Under the pieces are notes generated by a model. The model was given only the letters and a program-made list of their open reading frames with translations. It ran no database searches and was not told the origin of the DNA. Below are positions 1 to 9,437 of a DNA stretch of 64,000 nucleotides, piece by piece. Each line of letters opens with the position of its first letter. Position 1 is the stretch's first letter. This stretch comes from Helicobacter canadensis MIT 98-5491 (GTDB lineage: Bacteria; Campylobacterota; Campylobacteria; Campylobacterales; Helicobacteraceae). Where the stretch lies: assembly GCF_000162575.1 (NCBI RefSeq), contig NZ_CM000776.2:500950-564949 (forward strand), read 5' to 3'. The position numbers were made by a program, and so were the translations under genes.

Positions 1-355
1 AGAGCAAGATATTATAAACAATCTTAAAATGATATTTTCTTCAAAATCTCACCTAGATGTTAAAGATGAATTAATTAGCACAAGTGTATTATGCATGGGT
101 TTAAAAGATTTTTCTGGAGAGCAAGTTACAGATGATATAATAAAAGCATTCAAGGATCGGCTTTTAGAACAAATTTCTTTTTTTGAACCTAGAATTAAAG
201 TTGATGATATCAGTATTAAAAATTTAAATGACAATAAACATATCTACCAAATTGAAATTGATGCACTTTATAATTTGCCTTTGTTAGATGGCGGATTAAA
301 TTTGAAAGTAAACTTTGATTTTGAAACAGGTAGTAGTGTTTTTGAAAATATATAA
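1..355 (+). CDS. tssE: T6SS baseplate protein TssE (5' end outside the window)
   Basis: This is a gp25-like baseplate wedge protein of the type VI secretion system. The reading frame is open from base 2 with no stop before the first internal ATG at 29, and the upstream residues (EQDIINNLK) fit the conserved helix that precedes the gp25 fold. The gene therefore begins left of the window, and 29 is probably not the real start. The segment FFEPRI, near residue 52 counted from the internal Met, matches the conserved F-EPR motif of TssE. Only about 117 residues are visible, against roughly 130-170 usual for the family. The stop lies 9 nt before tssF, so the two are probably co-transcribed. TssE joins TssF, TssG and TssK in the baseplate on which the sheath assembles. 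Confidence 0.85.
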   Translation, partial: EQDIINNLKMIFSSKSHLDVKDELISTSVLCMGLKDFSGEQVTDDIIKAFKDRLLEQISFFEPRIKVDDISIKNLNDNKHIYQIEIDALYNLPLLDGGLNLKVNFDFETGSSVFENI

Positions 356-364
356 AGATATATA

Positions 365-2179
365 ATGAGTAAGCAATTTTTAGATTTTTATTTAAAAAAT
401 TTAAATTATATAAAAAGTTCAGCTGCAGAGTTTGCTAAAGAGTTTCCAAAAATCGCATCAAAACTTGACATATCGCAGTTTGAAAGCGAGGATCCTTTTA
501 TAGAAAGGCTTTTAGAAGGTACGGCATTTTTAGCAGCGCGTGTTGATGAGAAAATTTCATCAGGCTTCCCTAGGATGCTTGAATCTCTTTTATATTCTCT
601 TTCTTCTAAGAGTTTATTTCCCATCCCATCTTATGCTATTGTTGAGCTTATCCCTAATTATTCAAATATGACTCATGATGTATCTTATATAGACAAAGAA
701 GAAATTTTTAAATTTGATAGTTCCTTGCAAGGAGAATCTTGTAGATATACACCTGTGTGGGAAAGTCCCATTTATCCTTTTAATATTGTAGATAGTATCT
801 ATACCGACAGAGATATTGAGAATTTGGGAATAAGTGAGGAATTATCTGCTATTTTGATTCTAAAATTAGAAATGATTGCGCCTTTATATTTTTCAGATTT
901 GAAGCTTTTAAATATTGATTTTTTTTTAAATATGAATGAAGTTGATGCTTCTACCTTAATTTCGCACTTATTTTCAAATATAGTTGAAATTTATGTAAAA
1001 AATAGTGATACAGGAGAAATTATTAAAAAGGAAAGTTGCAAATTTAGCTTAACGGCTCTTGAGAGTGGTATTAGAAATTTTAACTCTTATACCAATGAGA
1101 TTTCGGGTTTGCTTGGTTTTGAAGAATATTTTTCTTATATTGATTTATTTAAATTTTGTAGATTGACAGATAAGGATCAATTGTTTTTAGATATGCAGAG
1201 TAAAAATGTAGAATTGATTTTTGGTTTTAATAAAAAAAATAATGATTTAAAAAATATTATCTCAAAAGATGCTATAAAGCTAAATTATATTCCTTTGATT
1301 AATATATTTAAAATGCGTTCAAGTAGGATGATTGTAGAGCAACAAGTGGAGTATCATATTGTTCCTGATGTTACTAATGCTTTAAATTACGAAGTTTATG
1401 ATATAGAGCGAGTAGATTTTTATAACGCCTCAAATGAAAAGATTTTTAGTGCTAAACCTTTTTATCATGTTGATAATGATTTGCTACCAGGGCAAAAATA
1501 TGATTATTTTTCTCTATACAGAAAGGATAAGCAGATAGGTTTGAATTCTTATAGAAGTAATTATTTGGGGCAAGAGGTTTTTATAAGTATTGCAGGAGAA
1601 AATTGGCACAATAATTATGAAAATATTCAGCAACTAAGTGCTGAACTTTTATGCACAAATAGAGATTTGCCAATTTTTTTAAAAGAAGGCATTAAAGCAA
1701 ATGTTCAAAACAATCAAATTCAAGCGGCTAGTTTAGTTTATACTCCAAGTAAGCCAAAAAAGTCTTTGATTTCAAATAAAGAAGAAAATTGGGAGAAATT
1801 GCTTTATGTTATGTTAAATCTTTCAAGCATTTTATGGAGAAATGGTGATATACCTTTGCATATAATTCGTAATATTATCCAATGTTATTCTGCTTTATCG
1901 CTTGATGAAACTGAAAGAATAGCTAATGCTATTGTCGCAATAAAAACTAAACTTAAAAATTTTAGGTTTGTATGTAATCATAGTGTATTTTATGAGCAGG
2001 GTTGGCAGATTGATGTTGAGTTTAGCGAACAAAAGGTGCAAGATGTCGGTTATTTTTTGTTTGCTTGTGTTTTGTGGAATTTTTTCAAGCAATTTAGTCC
2101 TTTAAATTCCCATATAGAAATGAATTTATATACTCAAGAACAAGGTTTTATTGTGAGATGGACAACATTGGAAAATTAA
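365..2179 (+). CDS. tssF: T6SS baseplate protein TssF (VasA/ImpG)
   Basis: The 604-residue product has the length and N-terminal signature of TssF: an early helix with the aromatic-rich start FLDFYLKNLNYIK, then EFAKEFPKIASKL, then the segment ending in DPFIERLLEGTAFL. TssF forms the baseplate wedge with TssE and TssG and docks around the VgrG spike in the cytoplasm. It sits between tssE and tssG, the usual order. Its last 22 nt overlap the start of tssG, which suggests translational coupling. Base composition is very AT-rich, like the rest of the T6SS operon. The family call is firm from position and N-terminal motif; the rest of the protein is diverged, as is normal for TssF. Confidence 0.92.
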   Translation: MSKQFLDFYLKNLNYIKSSAAEFAKEFPKIASKLDISQFESEDPFIERLLEGTAFLAARVDEKISSGFPRMLESLLYSLSSKSLFPIPSYAIVELIPNYSNMTHDVSYIDKEEIFKFDSSLQGESCRYTPVWESPIYPFNIVDSIYTDRDIENLGISEELSAILILKLEMIAPLYFSDLKLLNIDFFLNMNEVDASTLISHLFSNIVEIYVKNSDTGEIIKKESCKFSLTALESGIRNFNSYTNEISGLLGFEEYFSYIDLFKFCRLTDKDQLFLDMQSKNVELIFGFNKKNNDLKNIISKDAIKLNYIPLINIFKMRSSRMIVEQQVEYHIVPDVTNALNYEVYDIERVDFYNASNEKIFSAKPFYHVDNDLLPGQKYDYFSLYRKDKQIGLNSYRSNYLGQEVFISIAGENWHNNYENIQQLSAELLCTNRDLPIFLKEGIKANVQNNQIQAASLVYTPSKPKKSLISNKEENWEKLLYVMLNLSSILWRNGDIPLHIIRNIIQCYSALSLDETERIANAIVAIKTKLKNFRFVCNHSVFYEQGWQIDVEFSEQKVQDVGYFLFACVLWNFFKQFSPLNSHIEMNLYTQEQGFIVRWTTLEN

Positions 2180-3204
2180 GTAGAAATTTTGCAAAGAAAA
2201 GTGCTAATCGCGAAAAAGTTCCAGATTTTTTTACGATTGTTAGATATATAGAAAATAACAATTTGTCAAAATCAAAAGTAGGCAAAGCTCCAAATATTCA
2301 AAGTGAGATTGTGCGTTTTTCTCAATTGCCACATTTGAAATTTCCCGAAAATGAAATTGCTAATATTTCTGTCATTAATGGAGTTCCTTTAGTAACTGTT
2401 TATTTTTTTGGCTTGTTAGGACCTAATGCACCGATGCCTTTGGAATTTACCGATTTTGTGTTAAAAAGAACTCTAAGTTACTATGATTTAAGTTTGCAGC
2501 GTTTTTTGGACATCATTCACAATAGAATGTTAGCACTTTATTATAGAGCTTGGGCTTTGAGTAATCAAGCTGTCAGTGAAGATCGTGAGAATCAAATTTA
2601 TACCAAAATAATAAGTGCTTTTTCGGGGAATAGTGAATTTATATATAAAAATCCGAAAAATTCTATTCCACGCGACACGCAAATGGCTTATGTGCATTTT
2701 TTAAGTAAGCGCACGAGAGGCAGAGATGGTTTGGAAAAAATTCTTTCGAATTTTTTTCATATTCCTTTTAAGGTGATACCTTATGTTAATACTAGACATA
2801 TGATTCCTAAAGAATTTTTATATCAATTAGGAAGTGATAAAAAATCTATTTTAGGGGTAAATATTCAAATTGGGTCACACTATTTTAGCAATACTAAAAA
2901 AATTATTTTAGAAGTAGGAGAAATTAGTCTTGATGAATGCAAAAAAATGCTTCCAGGTAGCGTGGGATTTAAGCGTTTAAGGCAACTTGTAAATTTGTAT
3001 GTTAATAAGCCTCTGAGATATGGTATTCGTTTTATCATTAAAAAGAATTCTGATTTTAGGGGATATTTGACAGGCAAAAATGCCTTGGGCATTAATATGT
3101 GGTTGGTAAGTAAAAATTGTAAGACACCAGAATCAGTTATAGTGGTCAATGCCTTTAATTGGAGTAAAAAAATTCATAATGATTCATATGAGGAGTTTAA
3201 ATGA
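2158..3204 (+). CDS. tssG: T6SS baseplate protein TssG (VasB/ImpH)
   Basis: The 348-residue product follows tssF directly, overlapping it by 22 nt, and precedes clpV, overlapping it by 4 nt (ATGA). The motif FFGLLGPNAPMPLEFTDFV near residues 83-101 is the hallmark of TssG (F-G-L-G--GPLP---T), and PGSVGFKRLRQLV near residues 260-272 matches the conserved C-terminal part. TssG is the second wedge component and binds TssF and TssK in the baseplate. No membrane segment or signal peptide is seen, as expected for a cytoplasmic protein. The frame and start are supported by the tight overlaps on both sides. Confidence 0.93.
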   Translation: MDNIGKLSRNFAKKSANREKVPDFFTIVRYIENNNLSKSKVGKAPNIQSEIVRFSQLPHLKFPENEIANISVINGVPLVTVYFFGLLGPNAPMPLEFTDFVLKRTLSYYDLSLQRFLDIIHNRMLALYYRAWALSNQAVSEDRENQIYTKIISAFSGNSEFIYKNPKNSIPRDTQMAYVHFLSKRTRGRDGLEKILSNFFHIPFKVIPYVNTRHMIPKEFLYQLGSDKKSILGVNIQIGSHYFSNTKKIILEVGEISLDECKKMLPGSVGFKRLRQLVNLYVNKPLRYGIRFIIKKNSDFRGYLTGKNALGINMWLVSKNCKTPESVIVVNAFNWSKKIHNDSYEEFK

Positions 3205-5831
3205 GTAAAATTAAAAGGATACATCTCTTTTCAAAATTAAGTAAGATAAGCTATCAAGCATTAGAAAGTGCGACTATTTTATGTAAAAATAGAGGCAATT
3301 CTTATGTGGAATTAGCACATTGGATTAATCAACTTATGTTAGAAGAGAATACGGATTGTTCGTATATTGTTGATTTTTTTGAGCTTGATAAGAATAAAAT
3401 AACAAAAGATTTAATTTCATATTTAGATAAATTACCAAAAGGTTCATCAAGTATCGAGGATTTTTCTAACGATATAGAATTGGCTATCAAAGAAGCTTGG
3501 ATGATTAGTTCAATAGTGTTTGATTTTGATAAAATTCGGAGCGGAAGTTTATTGCTTGCCTTAAAACAAAATTCAAATCTAATTTCTAAACTTCACGATA
3601 TGAGTCATGAATTCATCAAAATTAATGCAGATGTTTTGCAAGATAAGTTTAAAGAAATAACAAAAGGAAGTGTTGAAGTAAATGAAAGTTATTCAAATGT
3701 TTCAAATGCTACTAAATCAGATCCGAATTTAAATAATAATGATGTTTTATCATTATATACCATAGACTTAACGCAAAAAGCCAAAGAAGGTAAAATTGAT
3801 GAAATAGTAGGAAGAGATAAAGAAATAAGACAGGCTATAGATATTTTAATAAGACGCAGACAAAATAATCCTATATTAACTGGTGAAGCTGGGGTGGGAA
3901 AAACTGCAATTGCCGAAGGTTTAGCGGTTAGACTTGCAAAAAATGAAGTTCCAAGCATTCTTAAAGGATATGTTTTAAGAAGCCTTGATATAGGACTTCT
4001 GCAAGCTGGAGCTAGTATGAAAGGTGAATTTGAAGAAAGATTAAAAAAAGTTATTGAAGCAGTCCAAAATTCAAGCACACCTATAATACTATTTATTGAT
4101 GAGGCTCACACTTTAATTGGGGCAGGTGGAACTGCTGGGCAAAATGATGCTGCAAATTTATTAAAGCCTGCTTTAGCGCGTGGAGAATTAAGATGTTTAG
4201 CAGCTACAACTTGGCAGGAGTATATTAAGTATTTTGAAAAAGATCCGGCACTTTCTAGGCGTTTTCAAAATATTTCTGTAGAAGAACCAGATGATGAAAA
4301 ATGCATACAAATGATGAGAAGCATAGCAAAGTCTTTGGAAAAATTTCATCATGTAACTATTACAAATGAAGCTATAATAGCAAGTGTAAAGCTTTCTAGG
4401 AGATATTTGCCTTCTAGAAAGTTGCCTGATAAATCTACAAGCATATTAGATACTGCAAGTGCTAGAGTTGCTCTTAGTCAATCAAGTATGCCTGAAAGTT
4501 TAGAGATTCTTATAAAAAAAATAGAAAGCAAACAGCTTGAAAAAGAAATTTTATTAAGAGAGGAGCGTGAGGGTATAGATCACTCTGAATCCTTAAAATT
4601 GATTGATATGGAGCTTGTTAAGTTAGAACAAGAAAAGCAGAGTTTGGAAGCAAAGTTTGATAAAGAAAAAGAAGCTATACAAGAATATAAAGAATTAAGA
4701 ACTAAACTATTAAATGAGCAGGATGAGAATGAATTAGAAAAATTTAAAGAAAAACTCAATGATAGTCGTGGAAAGATAGCACAAATCCAAGGTGAAAATC
4801 CGATGATTTTGCCTGTTGTAGATGCACAAGCTATAGCGGCGATTATCTCAGAATGGACTGGGATTCCACTAGGCAGAATGATCAAAGATGAAGCAAAATC
4901 TATTTTGGCTTTGGAAGAGGAATTAGCTAAAAATATCATAGGGCAAAATCATAGCCTTAGTTTGATTGCCAAAAGCATTATTACCGCAAAGGCAAATTTA
5001 GCAGATCCTCAAAAACCGCAAGCTATTTTTATGTTGGCAGGTCCTTCTGGAGTTGGGAAAACTGAAACTGCTTTGAGTATAGCTCAAATGGTGTATGGAA
5101 GTCGCGATAATATTATTACCATAAATATGAGTGAATTTCAAGAAGCACACACTGTTTCAACACTAAAAGGCGCACCTCCGGGTTATGTAGGATATGGCGA
5201 AGGTGGAGTTCTTACTGAAGCGGTAAGGAAAAAACCTTACAGCGTTATTTTGCTTGATGAAATTGAAAAAGCCCATCATGATATTCATGAGATATTTTTC
5301 CAAGTTTTTGACAAAGGAAGAATGGAAGATGGTGCAGGAAGGTTGGTTGATTTTAGAAATACTATTATCATACTTACAACTAATGTTGGGGATAGTGAAA
5401 TATTTGATTTATGTGAGGATGGTAATTATCCAAAACCTGAAATTTTAGAGCGTGCCATAAGACCTGTAATGCAAAAAGTTTTTCCAGCAGCTTTACTTGG
5501 AAGGCTTGTTGTTGTGCCTTATTATCCGCTCAATAAAGAAGCTTTGCATAAAATTATAGATTTAAAACTTCAAAAGATTATTCAAAGAATTCAAGAGTAT
5601 TACAAGGCAGAATTTGCCTATGATGTAAGTTTAAAAGATGAAATTATGACAAGATGTAATAATATAGCTTCAGGAGCAAGAATGATTGATGCTATAATTA
5701 ATAATGAAATTTTGCCCAATATTAGTATAAAATTTTTACAAAATAACTTGGAAACTAAAAAAATTAGTAAAGTTTTTTTGGAAGTTAAAAATGGGGAGAT
5801 TTCTTACCAATTTGAATATAAAAAGGATTAG
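3201..5831 (+). CDS. tssH: T6SS sheath-recycling AAA+ ATPase TssH (ClpV)
   Basis: This ClpB/Hsp100-type unfoldase disassembles the contracted TssB-TssC sheath so that it can be reused. The 876 residues hold an N-domain (about 1-160) and two AAA+ modules. Walker A is GEAGVGKT at 228-235 with Walker B IILFIDEAH near 295-303; the second Walker A, GPSGVGKT, begins near 614. A charged coiled-coil middle domain covers about 430-550. The segment YLPSRKLPDKSTSILD, just before the coiled coil, is typical of ClpV rather than the housekeeping ClpB, and the position inside a T6SS operon agrees. The start codon overlaps the tssG stop, with GAGGAG as ribosome binding site. Presence of ClpV suggests a system able to fire repeatedly. 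Confidence 0.95.
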   Translation: MSKIKRIHLFSKLSKISYQALESATILCKNRGNSYVELAHWINQLMLEENTDCSYIVDFFELDKNKITKDLISYLDKLPKGSSSIEDFSNDIELAIKEAWMISSIVFDFDKIRSGSLLLALKQNSNLISKLHDMSHEFIKINADVLQDKFKEITKGSVEVNESYSNVSNATKSDPNLNNNDVLSLYTIDLTQKAKEGKIDEIVGRDKEIRQAIDILIRRRQNNPILTGEAGVGKTAIAEGLAVRLAKNEVPSILKGYVLRSLDIGLLQAGASMKGEFEERLKKVIEAVQNSSTPIILFIDEAHTLIGAGGTAGQNDAANLLKPALARGELRCLAATTWQEYIKYFEKDPALSRRFQNISVEEPDDEKCIQMMRSIAKSLEKFHHVTITNEAIIASVKLSRRYLPSRKLPDKSTSILDTASARVALSQSSMPESLEILIKKIESKQLEKEILLREEREGIDHSESLKLIDMELVKLEQEKQSLEAKFDKEKEAIQEYKELRTKLLNEQDENELEKFKEKLNDSRGKIAQIQGENPMILPVVDAQAIAAIISEWTGIPLGRMIKDEAKSILALEEELAKNIIGQNHSLSLIAKSIITAKANLADPQKPQAIFMLAGPSGVGKTETALSIAQMVYGSRDNIITINMSEFQEAHTVSTLKGAPPGYVGYGEGGVLTEAVRKKPYSVILLDEIEKAHHDIHEIFFQVFDKGRMEDGAGRLVDFRNTIIILTTNVGDSEIFDLCEDGNYPKPEILERAIRPVMQKVFPAALLGRLVVVPYYPLNKEALHKIIDLKLQKIIQRIQEYYKAEFAYDVSLKDEIMTRCNNIASGARMIDAIINNEILPNISIKFLQNNLETKKISKVFLEVKNGEISYQFEYKKD

Positions 5832-5833
5832 AG

Positions 5834-6124
5834 ATGCCAAATCCAATTGCTACTTTAACTAGCACTAGCGCTACAAGTGATCTTGTAGTATCGCCGGGGT
5901 TTGTTAAATACTTATGTAAAGGTATGCCTGTTAGTTTGGTTGGAGATTCCATATCTGGTGCAAATTGTGTGGGTGTAATTTCAAACACTACTGCAATAAA
6001 ATACACTTATGGCGGTAAGCCTCGAGCTGTAGTTACTAGTATGATTACAGGTAGCAATCCTGTTACTGGTGTCCCTATAAGTGTGCCTGTAGCTTTTTCT
6101 AATGTTGTTAATATTTTATCTTAG
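5834..6124 (+). CDS. PAAR-like T6SS spike-tip protein
   Basis: This 96-residue protein begins 2 nt after the clpV stop and ends 8 nt before vgrG. Family members cap the VgrG trimer and sharpen the spike. It is small, rich in Gly, Ser, Thr and Val, and has the repeated beta pattern of PAAR proteins (GMPVSLVGDSI near 35-45, then GGKPRAVVTSMITG), corresponding to the usual PAAR and GD segments. The classical zinc ligands (three His and one Cys) are not apparent: no histidine is present and only two cysteines are seen. It is therefore a diverged PAAR or PAAR-like protein. The call rests on size, glycine pattern and position; homology was not tested. Confidence 0.75.
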   Translation: MPNPIATLTSTSATSDLVVSPGFVKYLCKGMPVSLVGDSISGANCVGVISNTTAIKYTYGGKPRAVVTSMITGSNPVTGVPISVPVAFSNVVNILS

Positions 6125-6132
6125 GAGAGAAA

Positions 6133-9015
6133 ATGATAAAAAATTATATTAACAATATTGAAGTATCTAGTCCAGATTCTTCAATTCCTTCGGGATTGTT
6201 AAAAAATTTGGTTGTCTATAAAATATATTCGCAAGAATCTATTTCAAATGAATTTGAACACAGAATCTTTATTCTCATTAAGGGTGAAATTGAAAAACAA
6301 TCCAAAACCAAAGTTTTAGATCTTGGCGAAAAAAAACTTAAAATTACAATAGATTATGGCAAGAATAAAAGCAAAAGGATTATTACAGGCATTGTTGCTG
6401 ATATAATAAACAGCGGTTATATAGAATATGGTGGTAATGTAAATTATAATTATGAGCTTGTATTGGTTCCGCCCACTATTATTTATGAAGATATGGAATT
6501 CAAAAATAAAACATATAAAGAAGAAAAATTTGAAGGATTATTGGATAAAATTTTTAATAAATCTGTAATTTCTGTTAATTTTAAAAAAAATGCAGAAATA
6601 TTTGAGGAAAAATTTGGCGATCAAATTAATTATAATCAAATAAATGAAACTAATCTTCATTTTTTTAAAAAAACTATGAAGCTTTTTGGGTTGAATTATT
6701 ATTATGAATACAGCAAAGGTTCATATACATGCAATGTGCAAGAAAATTTAGCTTTTGGAAAAGAATTTAAAGAAAGTAGCTCAATTCAATTATTGGAAAA
6801 TATAATTCTAAATAAAAATTTATTACAAAAAAAAATACGCGGATATGAATTGGATACTAGCAATGATAGGTGGCAAGAGTTTGTGGATAAAAACATAAAT
6901 AATTTAAATGCCCCAAAAAAAGTAATAAAAGCTAATTGTTCTGATTTGTCAGTTGATTTAAGCACTATAATTAAATTTCCACAAAAACAATTTGGGCAAG
7001 AGCTCAAAGCTAGAATCTACAAATATAATTTAGTAATCAATAAGCAGATTCATAGTGAAAACATAAAAGGTATAGAAAATTTTGATAATGTTAGCATGGC
7101 TTTTGAATCTATTGTTGAGGAGCAAAATGTTGAATATGGATATGTAGGTGAAATGTCGATTCTCCCTATACAAACCACGAATTATTCTTCATCTTCTTCT
7201 GTTGCTACACAAGACTTAGCGTTGGCAAAAAATTCTGCACTTAATGCGGAGTTTAGACTAGATAATATTCAACGGGATAGCAATAAACAAAAAATCCCCT
7301 CAACACAAACTTCAATAAAAGATCAATTGGTTATAAAAAAAGCTTGCGTTGTAGAGAATACCGATAAGAATGAAAAATTTAATACTTTTCAAGCAAAGGT
7401 GTTCGAGCATGTGAAAGGTAATTTTCAATTAAGTGAAGATACATTAACGGTAAATCTTACCATGCCTATAGGAATAGATGCTAGTTTTTATAGAATGCCA
7501 ATAGAAAATGATATTGTCTTGATTGTGAATATAGATGGAGTTTGGTATTTGCATAGCTGTCTAATGGAAAAAATAGAGAATAACTTTAAAATTACTACAC
7601 CAAAAAATATGTTTATTGAATCAACAAATGAAGAATCAAATTTAAAAGATATGGGCGATCAATGTTTGTGGGCATATGATTATCAAATAACAGAAGGAGA
7701 ACAAAAAAATACATACAAAAGAAAAGGAAGTAGTTTATCTTTAGGTAAAGTTAAAGACTTACAAAAATACTCCTTGGATTATTGGAAAAAAAGAAACTTA
7801 CAAGATAGGAAGCTTAAGCAGTATCAAACAATTAATTCTTTGTTTAAAGAATTGGAAAAAACAGACAATTTTGAATCTAGCTCAAAAGATGAGAACTCAA
7901 AAGATGAGAACTCAAAAGATGAGAACTCAAAAGATGAGTATATAGTTAATATAGATACAGAAGGTTTAGTCAATATAGATGCAGATGAAAATATTTTTGC
8001 ACAAAGTGGCAAAGATATGTATTTAACTGGTGAAAATATTTATATGAGTTCTATAGAGGGTAATGTAGAATTAAGAGCTGAAAAGTCCATTGTTTTAAAA
8101 GTGGGAAGAAGTAGCTTGATTATTACTGAAGAGGGTATTAGTCTAAATGTTATAGATACAGTGTCGCCAAGTAGGAATGCGGTAGTATCTTTAAGTAATA
8201 TGGAAGGCGTGATGATTAGTGGAACTGAATTCAGCGCTAGAGGACATTTCGGAGCTAAATTAGCAGCATTAGGTGGGAGTGTTGGTGTTGAGGGATGTAT
8301 TGCTAGTATTGCAGCACACAAGGTATATCTTTCAGCTCCGAGTGCTGTTAGTTTAGCAGCTGATGGGGCGGTTAATATGCTTAATATGTTATTTGATAAT
8401 ATTGAGGGCTGCAGCGAGGAAGGAAATAGCTTTTCAGACGCAGATCAACTTGAACAAATAAGAATGATAGCTCTAAAAATTGATCATATGAAGCATTTGC
8501 TTCATCAACAAGCTTCGCGTTCGAAAGCTGCTGGAGTTTTTGAGGCTCTTGTTTTGCTTAATCATATGATGTACTTAGTAGAAAAATTAGCCTTTTTTAT
8601 GGTAAAAGCCGAAATTATAAAAAAAGAAAATGAAGAACATAAAGAAAATGAAGAACATAAAGAAAGTGAAGACTTAGAAAAGTTAGAAGCAAAGTTAAAA
8701 AGATTGGAGTTGGCAATATATTCTTCCATGCATATTAATTACATTACAGAAACAGTTACTTTGATGCTTGAAAGCTTTGGCGAAGCTCCTTTGGGAACTT
8801 GGGTGCCAAGTTCTTTGAGCCTTTACCCTCATAAAATCGAAACTGCATCCTACAGATGTGATTTGCAAGTTTCCAGTGAAAATGAAGTGAATTGTGTGCA
8901 ACTTCCAGGACCATCATTTTTTCAAAAGGCTCGGTTGGCTAGCAACTTTTTTAGCGCGGCGGATCATATTTTTTATTTTTCACAAAGAGTTGAAAAAAAT
9001 AAGACAACAAAATAA
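6133..9015 (+). CDS. vgrG: T6SS spike protein VgrG (TssI) with C-terminal extension
   Basis: VgrG trimers form the puncturing spike. The 960 residues read as a gp27-like hub (about 1-370), a gp5-like OB domain (about 415-490, around FYRMPIENDIVLIVN), then a charged linker with four copies of a five-residue repeat (near 583-602). A beta-prism or helix region of repeated short strands follows (about 605-755). After about residue 760 comes an extension of roughly 200 residues with no recognisable domain: mainly helical and partly hydrophobic, with a second charged repeat. A plain VgrG is usually about 600-750 residues, so this looks like a specialised or 'evolved' VgrG that may carry cargo. The ribosome binding site GGAGAG precedes the ATG. 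Confidence 0.92.
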   Translation: MIKNYINNIEVSSPDSSIPSGLLKNLVVYKIYSQESISNEFEHRIFILIKGEIEKQSKTKVLDLGEKKLKITIDYGKNKSKRIITGIVADIINSGYIEYGGNVNYNYELVLVPPTIIYEDMEFKNKTYKEEKFEGLLDKIFNKSVISVNFKKNAEIFEEKFGDQINYNQINETNLHFFKKTMKLFGLNYYYEYSKGSYTCNVQENLAFGKEFKESSSIQLLENIILNKNLLQKKIRGYELDTSNDRWQEFVDKNINNLNAPKKVIKANCSDLSVDLSTIIKFPQKQFGQELKARIYKYNLVINKQIHSENIKGIENFDNVSMAFESIVEEQNVEYGYVGEMSILPIQTTNYSSSSSVATQDLALAKNSALNAEFRLDNIQRDSNKQKIPSTQTSIKDQLVIKKACVVENTDKNEKFNTFQAKVFEHVKGNFQLSEDTLTVNLTMPIGIDASFYRMPIENDIVLIVNIDGVWYLHSCLMEKIENNFKITTPKNMFIESTNEESNLKDMGDQCLWAYDYQITEGEQKNTYKRKGSSLSLGKVKDLQKYSLDYWKKRNLQDRKLKQYQTINSLFKELEKTDNFESSSKDENSKDENSKDENSKDEYIVNIDTEGLVNIDADENIFAQSGKDMYLTGENIYMSSIEGNVELRAEKSIVLKVGRSSLIITEEGISLNVIDTVSPSRNAVVSLSNMEGVMISGTEFSARGHFGAKLAALGGSVGVEGCIASIAAHKVYLSAPSAVSLAADGAVNMLNMLFDNIEGCSEEGNSFSDADQLEQIRMIALKIDHMKHLLHQQASRSKAAGVFEALVLLNHMMYLVEKLAFFMVKAEIIKKENEEHKENEEHKESEDLEKLEAKLKRLELAIYSSMHINYITETVTLMLESFGEAPLGTWVPSSLSLYPHKIETASYRCDLQVSSENEVNCVQLPGPSFFQKARLASNFFSAADHIFYFSQRVEKNKTTK
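7881..7940 (+). repeat. Four 15-bp tandem repeats inside vgrG
   Basis: The unit ctcaaaagatgagaa occurs three times exactly (7881, 7896, 7911) and once with one change (7926). Each unit is five codons, so copy-number change by slippage would keep the reading frame. The encoded acidic repeat S-K-D-E-N joins the OB domain to the beta-prism of VgrG, where a length change should be tolerated. Confidence 0.95.
8623..8673 (+). repeat. 18-bp tandem repeats inside the vgrG extension
   Basis: The unit aaagaaaatgaagaacat is present at 8623 and 8641, followed by a degenerate third copy from 8659. It encodes a charged K-E-N-E-E-H repeat in a predicted coiled-coil part of the C-terminal extension. The repeat is in frame, so length variants would stay functional. 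Confidence 0.85.
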
Positions 9016-9042
9016 AGATTATATAATAGGAAAGGATAAGTA

Positions 9043-9429
9043 ATGTTAGCACCAAAAAAGAATAATATATTAAGCAATCAGAAAGAAGCTGCTGAGAAAG
9101 CATATAAATATGCGATAACTATGACTGTTTTTAATTCACTTGCTTTTGGAGGAGCAACAGTTGGTGGTTTTATTTGTTATTTTCGCAAAAGTGATCACTC
9201 AGGGGAGCAAATTACAGGTTTAAATAATACTCAAACATACATAAACCAAGAAACAAGAATTCAATCGCTCGACAACACTGTACTGAGTTTAGCAACTGCT
9301 ATAGCAGCTTTAAATGTAAGGATACAGGAACTAGACCAAGAAGTTGCAACCTCGAATTCTAAGATATTGAGTCAACAAGAAGAAATTCAAAATTTAATAA
9401 TACGAAGTGCACTCACTCAGCAAACTTAG
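9043..9429 (+). CDS. Small membrane protein with coiled coil, T6SS-associated, function unknown
   Basis: I do not recognise this 128-residue protein. One membrane segment is visible at about 26-46 (from MTVFNSLAFGG to FICYF). It is followed by a hydrophilic stretch and a heptad-like coiled coil at about 68-118 that resembles trimeric stalks. The gene starts 27 nt after vgrG (ribosome binding site AGGAAAGGATAAG) and ends 8 nt before the next gene, so it belongs to the T6SS operon. Possible roles are an immunity protein for a toxin carried by the VgrG extension, or an accessory protein loaded with the spike; the sequence does not decide between them. There is no cleavable signal peptide. Confidence 0.8.
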   Translation: MLAPKKNNILSNQKEAAEKAYKYAITMTVFNSLAFGGATVGGFICYFRKSDHSGEQITGLNNTQTYINQETRIQSLDNTVLSLATAIAALNVRIQELDQEVATSNSKILSQQEEIQNLIIRSALTQQT

Positions 9430-9437
9430 GAGGGTAA

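Noticed and set aside
3689-4078. Minus-strand ORF of 129 residues inside clpV
   Set aside because: Opposite the first AAA+ module, no ribosome binding site, composition typical of antisense shadows in AT-rich genes.
7881-7940. Short repeats considered as a CRISPR array
   Set aside because: The 15-bp units are contiguous without spacers and encode in-frame residues of VgrG.
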